This document shows positions 16,836 to 26,274 of a stretch of 57,333 nucleotides of DNA, piece after piece. The notes beneath the pieces were generated by a model. The model was not told where the DNA came from, ran no database searches, and worked only from the letters and a program-made list of their open reading frames with translations. The translations under genes and the position numbers were made by a program. Numbering within the stretch: position 1 is the stretch's first letter; every line of letters starts with the position of its first letter. The DNA comes from Nocardiopsis flavescens. Lineage in GTDB: Bacteria > Actinomycetota > Actinomycetes > Streptosporangiales > Streptosporangiaceae. The stretch lies in the NCBI RefSeq assembly GCF_900141985.1, contig NZ_FQZK01000030.1:1-57333 (forward strand). Direction: 5' to 3'.

Positions 16836-17535
16836 GTGTACGGCCTCTCCTCCTGGATCTGTGTGCCGATCCTTGAGCCTGTGATCCTGGCGCTTCGCCC
16901 GGATGACCAATATGGGTTCATACTGGCATCACCCGAGGTGATGGTGCAGCCACTTTCAGCAACTTTGCTCAGGGGAGGCCCCGGAAGCCGTTCGTGGCTG
17001 CGTCACGCTAAGTGATTCTAGCGACACGTTTAGTGGCATGTGGCGTATTCGGTCAAAACTTCGTTCTCGGGCCTCGTTTTTCTCGATCCGGAGGACACGA
17101 AGTGCTACGGAGGTCTGACCGAAACCCCGGTGTCGGGCTCTCGGCCGCTGGATCGTGCCCCTGGCCGGCCCGCCGGGGGAGGGCGGGAGCGCCGGGGGGC
17201 GGGATCCCCCTCCGCGGTCCGCCCCGGGGCGGACCGATCGCACGGGATCGCCCGCGCGACAGGGGTTCTCCGATGGTCGTCGGTGCTTTCGGTGATCGGG
17301 CGACTACAGTCTACGTCGATCACTAACGGGCGTTATGCCCAGTTTCTCCATGCTTGATGTCGTGCGCGGGCGACGTCCGGGCTCGCACCGTTGTCACGTG
17401 CGCAAACGACTCCGGTGGGCGGAAAGAAACCTGGTGTACCAGGTTGGCGGACGGCGCGTCGCGGACGTGCGGGTGCCGGAATTTCACGACGGACCACGGG
17501 GTGGTGTCGACGAAAACCTGGGCATCTCATCACCG
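16836..17535. other. Long upstream region of bldC, no gene seen
   Basis: This 700-bp stretch has lower G+C patches (16900-17110 and 17280-17360) and only short frames with poor codon character. It probably holds the bldC promoter and a long leader. I could not assign specific sites. Confidence 0.5.
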
Positions 17536-18378
17536 TCAGTTGGCGTGCTCCAGGGCGCGCAGCGACCTCCAGCGGCGCAGCAGCCGGTCCCGCAGCTCCA
17601 CCACCCGCTCCGCGTCGCCCGCCGCCAGCGCCTCCACCGCCCCGGCCACCTCCGCCACCGACCGCTCCCCGGCCAGCCGCGCGTCGTCGAACAGGTGCAC
17701 CAGCCCGCCGTAGTCCAGCTCCAGCAGCGAGCCCGGGTGGGCCACCGACCGCAGCCAGTCCACCAGCCGCTCCGTGGCCGCCGACACGGCGTGCCTGCCG
17801 ATGTGCTCGGTCATCACCGCCCCGGTGCGCTCCAAACGCTCCAGGCCGGTCGCGGTCCGCGTCAGGTACACCAGGGCCCGGGTCGGCCCCGCCGACGCCA
17901 CCAGGCGGCGCTCCCCGTCGGAGAAGGGCACGAACCACGGCACCGGCACCGCCCAGTTGCTCGACAGGATCCCCGGCCGCAGGTGCGCCCCCGACGCCCG
18001 CCACTCGCGGTACCCCTCCTCCACCCGCTCCGCCTCCCGCTCCGGCACGAAGGCCTCGCTCAGCGAGGGAGGCGTCCGCTCCGCGAACTCCGTGAAGGCC
18101 CGCCACGACCGCAGCCGGGTCTCCCAGGGGCACACGTACAGCAGCCCCTCCACCCGGCGCAGGTACGCGTTGCGGCTCTCCTCCCGCGGCGCCGCCAGCG
18201 GCGGGGTCACCAGCAGCCGGCCCAGCACCTCGGCCTGCTCTGCGGCCAGGGCGTGCGCCCGGCGCGGCCGGTGGGGCGAGCGCGCGTACTCCTCCCACCT
18301 CCTCCGCTCGTCGGGCGCGAACGATGCGAGCGGCTGGTAGACGCGGAGATAGGCGGTGTAGGGCAGCACGGAACGCAT
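17536..18378 (-). CDS. Conserved actinobacterial protein of unknown function
   Basis: The 280-residue protein has clean codon usage but no domain I recognise. It is mostly helical, with an Arg/Glu-rich character and conserved-looking pieces such as LPYTAYLRVYQPLASFAPDE, VPVPWFVPFSDGERRL and HPGSLLELDYGGLVHLFDD. No signal peptide or membrane segment is seen. The ATG at 18378 gives a sensible start, and the longer frame to 18525 reads like non-coding. It lies between bldC and the DUF3073 gene. Function unknown. Confidence 0.72.
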   Translation of the reverse strand: MRSVLPYTAYLRVYQPLASFAPDERRRWEEYARSPHRPRRAHALAAEQAEVLGRLLVTPPLAAPREESRNAYLRRVEGLLYVCPWETRLRSWRAFTEFAERTPPSLSEAFVPEREAERVEEGYREWRASGAHLRPGILSSNWAVPVPWFVPFSDGERRLVASAGPTRALVYLTRTATGLERLERTGAVMTEHIGRHAVSAATERLVDWLRSVAHPGSLLELDYGGLVHLFDDARLAGERSVAEVAGAVEALAAGDAERVVELRDRLLRRWRSLRALEHAN

Positions 18379-18670
18379 CGTGGCACACATCCCGGCGTGT
18401 GGCACTCGCCACGCCCGAAGCCCGTATCCGCCGCTGGGGAAGGGTTTCCGGGGGCCGTACCGGTGGTGGCCGGGGCGGTTGCGGACCCCTTCACCACACC
18501 CGTCACACCCGGGTGGCGTAGGCACGGCGGGGCCCGACCAGGTACGGTTGTACGTGTACGTAAGCTGACGCCTGTCGTCAGTCGCGTTTGACGGCCGTCA
18601 GCCCGTTAGTGCGGGTTAGTTAAGTGATCCGGGGTTCCGTCGGAACCCCATCGTTGAGGGGGTCGAGCCA

Positions 18671-18892
18671 ATGGGGCGCGGCCGAGCCAAGGCCAAGCAG
18701 CAGAAGGTCGCCCGGAAGCTCAAGTACAGCACCGGTGGGACCGACCTTGATCGGCTGCGGTCGGAGCTGGGTGTCGCTGAGGATGAGGAACCGACCGGAC
18801 CGGGTCCGGACGATTCCTACGCGGATTCTCACGATGACCTGATCGACCGCTACGCGGATCTCGCCGAGAAGTACACGGAGTCCGACAAGTAG
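18671..18892 (+). CDS. DUF3073 small protein
   Basis: The 73-residue protein begins MGRGRAKAKQQKVARKLKYS and is followed by an acidic C-terminus, the pattern of actinobacterial DUF3073. The basic N-terminus suggests nucleic-acid contact, but no function is established. It stands just before a bidirectional terminator and converges on purM, the same neighbourhood as in Streptomyces. Confidence 0.88.
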   Translation: MGRGRAKAKQQKVARKLKYSTGGTDLDRLRSELGVAEDEEPTGPGPDDSYADSHDDLIDRYADLAEKYTESDK

Positions 18893-18987
18893 GCAGTACG
18901 TCGGACGGGGCTTCCAGGTCGCTCGGACAACACGACAGACCTGCGGACACCACCGGTCCCTGCGGGGACCGGGCCGGACAGGTGGAT

Positions 18988-19027
18988 ATAGCCGGTGCGA
19001 ACCACTGCGGTGGTTCGCACCGGCTAT
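18988..19027. terminator. Bidirectional terminator between DUF3073 gene and purM
   Basis: ATAGCCGGTGCGAACCAC and its exact complement form an 18-bp stem with a 4-nt loop (TGCG) between the convergent genes. The left arm is preceded, and the right arm followed, by short T/A tracts. Confidence 0.85.
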
Positions 19028-19042
19028 GTTCGCGTCCACCGC

Positions 19043-20104
19043 TCACGCGCCGGGGTGGTCGCCGTTCAGGTGGGCCGTGCCGGTGCCGGGCGTGACCGTG
19101 CCCAGCCTCCAGGCCGGGACGCCGCGCTCGGAGAGCACCTCCAGGGCGCGCTCCGCGTCCTGCGCCGCCACGACCGCCACCATGCCCACGCTCATGTTGA
19201 ACGTGGCCTCCATGTCCTCCCGCGACACCCCGCCCTTCTCCGCCAGCAGGCCGAACACGGGGGCGGGCGTCCAGGTGGAGCGGTCCAGCACCGCGTCCAG
19301 GTGGCCGGGCAGCGACCGCGACAGGTTGGCCGCCAGGCCGCCGCCGGTGATGTGCGAGTACGCGTGCACCTCCACAGCCCCGGTCAGCGCCACGCAGTCC
19401 TTGGCGTAGATCCGGGTCGGGGTGAGCAGGACCTCGCCCAGCTCGGCGCCCAGCTCCGGCGGGTGCGCCTTGAGGTCCAGGCCGGCGGTGTCCACGATGC
19501 GGCGGATCAGCGAGTAGCCGTTGGAGTGGGGTCCCGAGGACGCCATCGCGATCACGGCGTCGCCCTCGCGGACCCGGTCCGGGCCCAGGATCGCGTCGCC
19601 CTCGACCACGCCGGTCCCGGCGCCGGCCAGGTCGTACTCCTCGGGGCCCATCGCCCCGGGGTGCTCGGCGGTCTCCCCGCCGATGAGGGAGCACCCGGCC
19701 TGGTGGCAGCCCTCGGCGATACCGCCGACGATCTCGGCGATCCGCTCCGGGACCACCGAGCCGCAGGCGATGTAGTCGGTCATGAACAGCGGCTCGGCCC
19801 CGCTGACCACCAGGTCGTCGACGACCATGCCCACCAGGTCGATGCCGATGGTGTCGTGGCGGTCCAGCTTCTGGGCGAGCAGCACCTTGGTGCCCACGCC
19901 GTCGGTGGACGTGGCCAGCACCGGGTCCTTGTACCTGCCGGTGTCCAGGCGGAACAGGCCCGCGAAACCGCTGGCGTCGGTGACCTGCTCGGGGCGCCGC
20001 GTCCGCGCGACATGGCGCTTCATCAGGTCGACGGCGCGCTCCCCGGCGGCGATGTCGACGCCCGCGGCGGCGTACGCCCCCGTCGCCTTGCTGTCGGCTG
20101 CCAC
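19043..20104 (-). CDS. purM: Phosphoribosylformylglycinamidine cyclo-ligase (AIR synthetase)
   Basis: The 353-residue protein makes aminoimidazole ribonucleotide from FGAM with ATP in purine synthesis. It matches PurM over its full length. Features include KDPVLATSTDGVGTKVLLAQ, GIDLVGMVVDDLVVSGAEPL, the glycine-rich GCSLIGGETAEHPG and ASSGPHSNGYSLIRR. It lies 114 bp downstream of purF on the same strand and is probably co-transcribed with it. Confidence 0.95.
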   Translation of the reverse strand: MAADSKATGAYAAAGVDIAAGERAVDLMKRHVARTRRPEQVTDASGFAGLFRLDTGRYKDPVLATSTDGVGTKVLLAQKLDRHDTIGIDLVGMVVDDLVVSGAEPLFMTDYIACGSVVPERIAEIVGGIAEGCHQAGCSLIGGETAEHPGAMGPEEYDLAGAGTGVVEGDAILGPDRVREGDAVIAMASSGPHSNGYSLIRRIVDTAGLDLKAHPPELGAELGEVLLTPTRIYAKDCVALTGAVEVHAYSHITGGGLAANLSRSLPGHLDAVLDRSTWTPAPVFGLLAEKGGVSREDMEATFNMSVGMVAVVAAQDAERALEVLSERGVPAWRLGTVTPGTGTAHLNGDHPGA

Positions 20105-20218
20105 GCGAGTTCTCCTCGTGCTGTGATGGTTGGTGCTCGTTGGTGCCGGTACGGCCCGCCGCGCCCCGGGGTCCGGGGCACGGCGGATCCGCGCACGGCG
20201 GGACCGCCGTGCGGACGG

Positions 20219-21721
20219 CTACTTGGGGCTGCTGGCCAGGGTGGATCCCTCGGGGGTCCCGCAGGACTTCTCCAGCAGGTACTTGCCGCGGGCCGCCGGG
20301 TCCACCTCGATCGGGTAGACGCCGTCGAAGCAGGCCCGGCACAGGTCGTTCTTGGGCACCGTGGTGGCGGCGATCAGCTCGTCCAGGTCGACGTAGGCGA
20401 GGCTGTCGGCGTTCACCGACGCGGCGATCTCGTCCACCGAGAGGTTCGCGGCGATGAGCTCGGCCCGGGTGGCGAAGTCGATGCCGTAGTAGCAGGGCCA
20501 CAGCACGGGCGGGCTGGAGATGCGCACGTGCACCTCCGCGGCGCCCGCGTCGCGCAGCATCCGCACCAGCGCGCGCTGGGTGTTGCCGCGCACGATCGAG
20601 TCGTCCACCACCACCAGGCGGCGGCCCTCGATGACCTCGCGCAGCGGGTTGAGCTTGAGCCGGATGCCGAGCTGGCGCAGGGTCTGGCTGGGCTGGATGA
20701 AGGTCCGGCCCACGTAGGAGTTCTTGACCAGGCCCTGGGCGAACGGGATGCCGCTGGCCTCGGCGTAGCCGACCGCGGCGGGCGTGCCGGACTCGGGCAC
20801 CGGGATGACCAGGTCGGCCTCCACCGGGTGCTGCCTGGCCAGGCGGCGCCCCACCTCCACACGGGTGGAGTTGACGTTGCGCCCGGCGATGGTGGTGTCC
20901 GGGCGGGCCAGGTAGACGTACTCGAACAGGCAGCCCTTGTTCCGGGCGGGCGCGAACCGGCGGGACCGGACGCCGCGCTCGTCGATGGTGAGCAGCTCGC
21001 CGGGCTCGATCTCGCGGACCACCTCGGCGCCCACGATGTCCAGCGCGGCGGTCTCGCTGGCGACCACCCAGCCGCCCGCGCCGGAGGTCTCGCCCAGGCG
21101 GCCCAGCACGAACGGCCGGATGCCCTGCGGGTCGCGGGCCGCGTACAGGGTCTCCTCGTCCATGAACACCAGTGAGAAGGCGCCCTGGACCTGCGGGAGC
21201 AGCTCCATCGCGGCCTCTTCGACGGTGCTGCCGTCGCGGGCCCGGGAGGCCAGCAGGTTGGTGAGGACCTCGGTGTCCGTGGTCGCGCCGCTCCGGGAGT
21301 CCGGCAGCATCGCGGCCAGTTCCGGGGTGTTGATGAGGTTGCCGTTGTGGCCGAGGGCCAGGCCCCCCTCGCGCGCCGTGTAGAAGGTCGGCTGCGCGTT
21401 CTCCCAGACCGGCGAGCCGGTGGTGGAGTAGCGGCAGTGGCCGATGGCGAGGTGCCCGCGCAGGGAGTCCAGGGTCGCCTCGTTGAAGACCTGGGAGACC
21501 AGCCCCATGTCCTTGTAGACGAGGATCCGCTCCCCGTCGCTCAGGGCGATGCCCGCGGACTCCTGTCCGCGGTGCTGTAGAGCGTAGAGGCCGAAATAGG
21601 TGAGCTTGCTGACTTCTTCGCCGGGAGCCCAGACCCCGAATACACCGCAGGCGTCCTGCGGGCCGCGTTCGAGCGGGTCGAGGTCCATGGAGAGCCGGCC
21701 GTCGGAGTACGACACGCTCAC
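20219..21721 (-). CDS. purF: Amidophosphoribosyltransferase
   Basis: The 500-residue enzyme starts de novo purine synthesis by making 5-phosphoribosylamine from PRPP and glutamine. A short propeptide precedes the N-terminal nucleophile Cys in QDACGVFGVW. The glutaminase domain shows LQHRGQESAGI, and the phosphoribosyltransferase domain shows VVVDDSIVRGNT. A cysteine cluster near the C-terminus (CRACFDGVYP) fits the Fe-S type. The GTG start at 21721 overlaps the upstream stop as GTGA. An ATG at 21688 is an alternative, but it lacks a ribosome-binding site. Confidence 0.94.
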   Translation of the reverse strand: MSVSYSDGRLSMDLDPLERGPQDACGVFGVWAPGEEVSKLTYFGLYALQHRGQESAGIALSDGERILVYKDMGLVSQVFNEATLDSLRGHLAIGHCRYSTTGSPVWENAQPTFYTAREGGLALGHNGNLINTPELAAMLPDSRSGATTDTEVLTNLLASRARDGSTVEEAAMELLPQVQGAFSLVFMDEETLYAARDPQGIRPFVLGRLGETSGAGGWVVASETAALDIVGAEVVREIEPGELLTIDERGVRSRRFAPARNKGCLFEYVYLARPDTTIAGRNVNSTRVEVGRRLARQHPVEADLVIPVPESGTPAAVGYAEASGIPFAQGLVKNSYVGRTFIQPSQTLRQLGIRLKLNPLREVIEGRRLVVVDDSIVRGNTQRALVRMLRDAGAAEVHVRISSPPVLWPCYYGIDFATRAELIAANLSVDEIAASVNADSLAYVDLDELIAATTVPKNDLCRACFDGVYPIEVDPAARGKYLLEKSCGTPEGSTLASSPK

Positions 21722-22194
21722 AGCTTAGTGCCTGGGGATGCGGGCGGTACCACCCGGGGCCACAGGGGCAGGTGTCCGGACAGGTCGGAACGGGTCCCGC
21801 TGGCCTGTACCGCCCCCTGCTCCACCGCCCGTCCCCAGGGGGTTTCGCCCACCGCCAGGCGCAGCCAGGTGTCCGGGGAGGCCTCCACCACACCGGGCGG
21901 GGTGCCCCGGGTGTGACGTGGGCCCTCGATCGCCTGTACGGCTCCGAACGGCGGCACGCGGACCTCCAGGGAGTTGCCGGGGGCCCGGTCGGCGAGCAGC
22001 GCCAGGGAGGCCCGCACGGCGAGCTTGACCAGCGGCCGGGCGGCCCCGGGGTCGGAGTCCGCGCGCGCCAGCGCGGTGCGCGCCAGGGCGGCCACGGCCC
22101 CGTCGGCGCCCGCGTCCGCGGGGATGTCGGCGCCCGCGTCGGCCAGGGCGCTCAGGACCCGGCGCACCAGCGCGGGGGTGAGAGTGGACGGCAT
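21718..22194 (-). CDS. SCP2-like sterol carrier family protein
   Basis: The 158-residue protein resembles the small actinobacterial sterol-carrier-fold proteins found next to purF. Supporting pieces are LEVRVPPFGAVQAIEGPRHT and a C-terminal DTWLRLAVGETPWGRAVEQG, typical of SCP2-like folds. Its role there is not known. It overlaps purF by 4 bp, so the two are translationally coupled. No export signal is seen. Confidence 0.75.
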   Translation of the reverse strand: MPSTLTPALVRRVLSALADAGADIPADAGADGAVAALARTALARADSDPGAARPLVKLAVRASLALLADRAPGNSLEVRVPPFGAVQAIEGPRHTRGTPPGVVEASPDTWLRLAVGETPWGRAVEQGAVQASGTRSDLSGHLPLWPRVVPPASPGTKL

Positions 22195-23116
22195 GCCCGA
22201 AGCCTAGGCGCACCGGGCGCGGGGGCCGGTCACGGGCGGTGCCCGCCCCGCCCGGTCCGCGTGGGGAGGGTCGTCGGCGGCGGTGCGGACCGCGGGATCC
22301 GCGCCGGTCCGCCCGCGGGGGTGGCCGCCGCGCCCGGGTCCGCCGTCTCGTGGACGGCGGGCGGCCGCGGTGTCCGTGCATCCCGTCCGCGAGGGGGCGT
22401 CGGCGCACCGCCCGGGAGAGGAGTCTCCGCCCGCCCGGGAGGTCCCGCCCGCGCGGTCGCGGGCGCGCCGGCCGCCGGGCCGCCGGTGCGCGCGGGGCGG
22501 GGCCCGGGTCGTTGCCCCCTGCGTGCTTTGTGGGAGATTGTCATGAGTTCGTGTGTTCCGACCAGGGGTGGCCGTCTGTGGCGCCCCGGGTGCGCACGCG
22601 GGTCCCGGGGGGTACGGGGGTCCTTCGTCACCCCGCAGGTCCGCCGGGGGCGGCATCCGGAGCCCCGCGGCACCCCCGGTGCGGCGGATCCTCCGCTGCT
22701 CAGGGCCTGCCGGGACGGGCCCGGGGGCCGGGGCCGCCCACCCGGGGTCCGTCAACGTCCAGATGAACGGGCGGGATACTTGCCATTGCCGCCGAATGGC
22801 CTGAAAGTGGACATCGAAGAGTCGGGGGGTCCGCGTCCACCGGTCTCCTACCGATCGGGTGATTCGTGTCTCAGCGCACCGCTGGTCAGCGGGCGCCGAA
22901 CACGGTAGCGTCCCGAACCGTCCCGGTGTCGTTGAGATTGGGAGGAATGCGATGGGCCCCTTCCCCCAGGGAGTTCCACGCACCGGGGCCGCCGGGTGAA
23001 CGAGGGATGACCGCGCACGCGACCGACGCGACGGACCCTCGCGTCACGACGAGCCGCTCGGCGGACCCGCTTAACATCCACCAAGGAACACCCACCGCAC
23101 CATCGGGAGAGACGAC
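22195..23116. other. 920-bp region without a recognisable gene
   Basis: Frames in this stretch are Arg/Gly/Pro-rich and look non-coding. A 15-codon ORF at 22952-22999 has GGAGGA 5 nt before its ATG and could be a leader peptide, but it is unconvincing. The right end (23060-23116) should hold the promoter and leader of the PhoU-like gene. Confidence 0.45.
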
Positions 23117-23734
23117 GTGCGCCTGCGTTTGCGCCCGCGTGATGACAGTTACTACGAGATGTTCACCGACTCGGCGAACAACCTGGTCATCGCGGCACGC
23201 CTGCTGGTGGAGCTGATGAGTGACGGCGCCGACCGCGAGGCCATCACCGAGAAGATGCGTGCCTGCGAGCACGCCGGAGACGACGCCACCCACGCGATTA
23301 TGCGCCGCCTCAACAAGAGTTCGGCGCCTCCCATGCACCGGGAGGACATCTACCGTCTGGCCTCCAACCTCGACGACGTCATGGACTCGATGGAGGCGGC
23401 GGTCGACCTCATCGGCCTCTACGGGCTGGACCGGCTCCCCAAGGGCATCATCGACCAGATCGAGGTCCTGGAGCGCGCCGCCGAGCTGACCGCCGAGGCC
23501 ATGCCGCGCCTGCGCACCATGCAGGACCTCACCCGGTACTGGATCGAGATCAACCAGCTGGAGAACCAGGCCGACCGGATCTACCGCAAGCTCCTGGCCA
23601 AGCTGTTCAGCGGCGAGTACGACGCGCTGACGGTGCTCAAGCTCAAGGACGTCATCGAGGAGCTGGAGACGGCCGCCGACGCGTTCGAGCACGTGGCCAA
23701 CACGGTCGAGAGCATCGTCGTCAAGAACCGCTGA
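23117..23734 (+). CDS. DUF47 (PhoU-like) phosphate-related protein
   Basis: The 205-residue, mostly helical protein belongs to the DUF47 PhoU-like family, seen in YYEMFTDSANNLVIAARLLV and HEDIYRLASNLDDVMDSMEA-like stretches with repeated acidic ExxxD metal-binding positions. Family members usually accompany a Pit-type phosphate transporter and modulate it. No pit gene follows here, and the next gene is a thioesterase. The GTG at 23117 has GGGAGAG 5 nt upstream. The pst genes lie about 4 kb to the right. Confidence 0.85.
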   Translation: MRLRLRPRDDSYYEMFTDSANNLVIAARLLVELMSDGADREAITEKMRACEHAGDDATHAIMRRLNKSSAPPMHREDIYRLASNLDDVMDSMEAAVDLIGLYGLDRLPKGIIDQIEVLERAAELTAEAMPRLRTMQDLTRYWIEINQLENQADRIYRKLLAKLFSGEYDALTVLKLKDVIEELETAADAFEHVANTVESIVVKNR

Positions 23735-23884
23735 CCCGGAACCCGCCCGCGCCCGCCCCGGACCCCGGCGGGCCCGCACGGCCCCTCCGCGCCCCCGCGG
23801 GGGCGGATGTGGGAACCTGCACGGGGGACCCGGCGGGGGCGTGTCCGCGCCCGGGACCGGAGAGCGCGGTGGAAGGCGGGTGCC

Positions 23885-24346
23885 ATGTCGTCCGAGAGTC
23901 CCGGGGCCGGCCCCGGTGCCGTTCCGCCCTCCGGGGCCGACGCGCTCGCCCTGGCCGCCTCGGTCCTGGACGCGCAGCCCTTCAGCAGGCTGCTCGGCGC
24001 GCGGATCACCCGCTTCGACCCGGGCGGCGCCGTCCTGGAGCTGGACGTGCGCGACGACCTGCTCCAGCAGAACGGCTTCCTGCACGGCGGGGTGCTCTCC
24101 TACGCCGCCGACAACGCGCTCACCTTCGCCGGCGGCGCGGTCCTGGGCCCGTCGGTCCTGACCGGCGGTTACGGCATCGAGTACCTGCGCCCGGCCCGCG
24201 GGGTGCGCCTCAGCGCCCGCGCGCACGTGGTGGAGCACACCCGGCGCCGCGCCCTGTGCCGCTGCGACCTGGTGATGGCCGACGCCGCGGGCGGCGAGAC
24301 GACCGTCGCCGCCGCCCAGGGCGTCATCGCGTTCACAGGCCCGTGA
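23885..24346 (+). CDS. PaaI-type hotdog-fold thioesterase
   Basis: The 153-residue protein has the hotdog-fold signature QQNGFLHGGVLSYAADNAL, in which the HGG loop contributes to catalysis, followed by GYGIEYLRPARG and a strand-rich end. PaaI-like thioesterases hydrolyse acyl- or aryl-CoA esters. The substrate is unknown. The ATG at 23885 follows GGAAGGCGGG. Its 3' end overlaps that of the convergent nucleoside hydrolase gene by 14 bp. Confidence 0.83.
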   Translation: MSSESPGAGPGAVPPSGADALALAASVLDAQPFSRLLGARITRFDPGGAVLELDVRDDLLQQNGFLHGGVLSYAADNALTFAGGAVLGPSVLTGGYGIEYLRPARGVRLSARAHVVEHTRRRALCRCDLVMADAAGGETTVAAAQGVIAFTGP

Positions 24347-25298
24347 TCTCGCGCTCCGGCGCGGTCTCCCCGGCCAGCACGCCCCGGACGAGCGCGTAGA
24401 ACGCCTCGGCGTCGATCTCCTCGACCACCCGGGCGTTGGGCTCCAGGCCGTGCACGCCCCACGACATCGCCGAGTAGCCCCGGGTCAGCTCCCCGGCGGT
24501 CTCCACGTCCACGTGGTAGCGGGAGGCCCTGAGCACCAGCTCCGGGTGGAGCAGCACGGCCGCGGTCAGCGAGTCGGGGTGCGTGGTGCCGTCGATGCCC
24601 ACCCTGCGGTCGAATTCCAGCGTCGCCGCGCAGATGCGGGTGAAGAACCGCGAGAGCGGCGTGTCCAGTGCGGCGATCTCGTCCAGGCGCTCCTGCCCGA
24701 ACACGGCCTGGCGCAGCGTCAGCGGGTCCCACGGCACCACGGTGATGTCGAACCCGGCGGCGAACACCGCCTTGGCGGCCTCGGGGTCCACGTAGAAGTT
24801 GAACTCCGCGGCGGCGGTGATGTTGCCGCGGCCGTTGTTGGAGCCGCCCATGATGAACAGCGACTTCACGTTCGCCGCGAACCCGGGGTCCTTGACCACG
24901 GCGGCGGCGATGTTGGTGAGCGGGCCGATCGCCACGACCGACAGCTCGCCCGGGCTCTCGGCGGCCATCCGCACCAGGGCGTCCACCGCGTGCTCGGCCT
25001 CCGGAGCCAGGCCGCCCTGGTCCATGGCCAGCCCCCCGGAGCCGTCCCCGTGGACGTCCTCGGCGCTCACCCACGGCCGCACCAGCGGCCGGCGGCAGCC
25101 CAGGTACACGGGAACGCCCGCCCCGGTCCCGGACACGTTGAGCGTCATGAAGGCGTTGCGGACCTGCTGGTCGAAGCCCACGTTGCCGGCGACCATCGTG
25201 ATCGCCCGCAGGTCGGCCGCCGGGTCCAGCAGGCCGACCAGCAGGGCGACGCAGTCGTCCTGCGCGGTATCGGTGTCGATCACCAGCGGTACGGCCAT
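24333..25298 (-). CDS. Inosine/uridine-preferring nucleoside hydrolase family protein
   Basis: The 321-residue protein belongs to the IU-nucleoside hydrolase family, which cleaves the N-glycosidic bond of ribonucleosides with a bound calcium. The N-terminal calcium motif reads IDTDTAQDD, where DTDPGxDD is usual, so Pro-Gly is replaced by Thr-Ala but the Asp ligands remain. Further marks are VAIGPLTNIAAAV, IMGGSNNGRGNITAAAEFN and the C-terminal DGTTHPDSL. The ATG at 25298 lies just before the DTD motif as expected. Specificity is not predictable. Confidence 0.85.
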   Translation of the reverse strand: MAVPLVIDTDTAQDDCVALLVGLLDPAADLRAITMVAGNVGFDQQVRNAFMTLNVSGTGAGVPVYLGCRRPLVRPWVSAEDVHGDGSGGLAMDQGGLAPEAEHAVDALVRMAAESPGELSVVAIGPLTNIAAAVVKDPGFAANVKSLFIMGGSNNGRGNITAAAEFNFYVDPEAAKAVFAAGFDITVVPWDPLTLRQAVFGQERLDEIAALDTPLSRFFTRICAATLEFDRRVGIDGTTHPDSLTAAVLLHPELVLRASRYHVDVETAGELTRGYSAMSWGVHGLEPNARVVEEIDAEAFYALVRGVLAGETAPEREITGL

Positions 25299-25746
25299 GC
25301 GGTTCCCCCGAGCAGACGACGGGAGCCCGCGGCGGGCCCCCTCCCGCTCCCATTCAACCCGGTCCGCCCGGGCGCCCGGCCTGCGCCCGCGCACACGCGC
25401 GGGGCCCGCGGGACCGGGCGCGGACCCCGGCGGGCGCCGGGGCGCGGACCGGTCACCGGAGCCCCGTGTTCCCCGTGGGCCCCGGAGGGAATCGTCGACA
25501 CCATTCCGGTACGGGGTCTCCTGAAGGGGCGACAGGGAAAGCCGTGAAAAGGGGTGATCCGCTACCCGGGCCGTAATATCCGGCTTTCTCCGAAAGGAGA
25601 GCGGGCGGGTGGCCTGATGCGGCCGAAACCGTGCGCGCAAGGTAATTCGCCGTTACGCTGACCGTGGATTCCGGCGGTGCCCCCGCTCGCGGATCCCGCC
25701 CTCGGCCGAGGTCCGCCCATCCGTTACCGCATGATGGAGGAAATCC
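25299..25746. other. Intergenic region with possible structured leader
   Basis: No gene is seen between these divergent genes. A small hairpin with a GAAA tetraloop (TTCTCC-GAAA-GGAGAG, 25586-25601) lies about 145 bp before the SH3 gene in a stretch that may be transcribed as its leader. I could not match it to a known riboswitch. Confidence 0.35.
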
Positions 25747-26085
25747 GTGAAGACCACGAAATCCCGTCGTCTCGCCCGCGGCCTGGCGGCCGCGGCCCTC
25801 GCCGCCGGCACCGTCCTCGCCGGGCTGTCCGCCCCCGCCCAGGCGGCGCCCGTCCCGGGGGAGGCCTCGGCCGCCGCGGTCTGGTGCCGGTACAAGGTCA
25901 GCGCCAGTGGCGGCCTCAACGTCCGCAGCGGCCCCGGGACCGGCTACTCCGTCGTGGGCTCGCTGGCCAACGGCGCGATCGTGAACGCGACCCAGGCCAC
26001 CACCAACGGCTTCCGTCAGCTGGGCACCACCCGGTGGGCCTCCTCGGCCTACCTCGTCAAGCAGCCGGGCGCCTGCTTCACCTGA
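25747..26085 (+). CDS. Small secreted SH3-domain protein
   Basis: The 112-residue precursor has a signal peptide (RRLARGLAAAALAAGTVLAG, cleavage after AQA at about 33). A single bacterial SH3 domain follows, with GLNVRSGPGTGYSVVGSL and a C-terminal WASSAYLVKQ. Such domains bind peptidoglycan or cell-surface partners. Two cysteines (CRYK and ACFT) could form a disulfide. GGAGGAAATCC precedes the GTG start. Function beyond surface binding is unknown. Confidence 0.82.
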   Translation: MKTTKSRRLARGLAAAALAAGTVLAGLSAPAQAAPVPGEASAAAVWCRYKVSASGGLNVRSGPGTGYSVVGSLANGAIVNATQATTNGFRQLGTTRWASSAYLVKQPGACFT

Positions 26086-26223
26086 TCCCGCCCGGGGCGG
26101 TCCCGGCCCCGCGTCCCCCGGCGGGGCGTCGGAGGAAAGGGCCGGGGCCCTCCTGGAACGGCGTTTCCCCGCGGCGCGGAATCCCATCCGGCCCCCTTTC
26201 GGGAATCCGCCGCCCCGCCCCGC

Positions 26224-26256
26224 GCGAAGGGGGTCCGCGGTGCGGACCCCCTTCGC
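26224..26256. terminator. Duplicated terminator, left copy
   Basis: GCGAAGGGGGTCCGC and GCGGACCCCCTTCGC form a 15-bp stem with a 3-nt loop, identical to the hairpin after pstB. Here it can serve both the SH3 gene on the plus strand and the toxin-antitoxin pair on the minus strand. Confidence 0.75.
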
Positions 26257-26274
26257 GGAGCGGACGTGGCGGGT

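Noticed and set aside
18720..21893. A 1057-codon frame on the minus strand
   Set aside because: It crosses purM, purF and their neighbours out of frame and lacks codon character. It is a shadow typical of high-G+C DNA.
25560..25680. A c-di-AMP (ydaO-type) riboswitch before the SH3 gene
   Set aside because: The gene context fits, but I could not find the conserved core such as GGGTGGAGGAACC. Only a small GNRA hairpin is visible.
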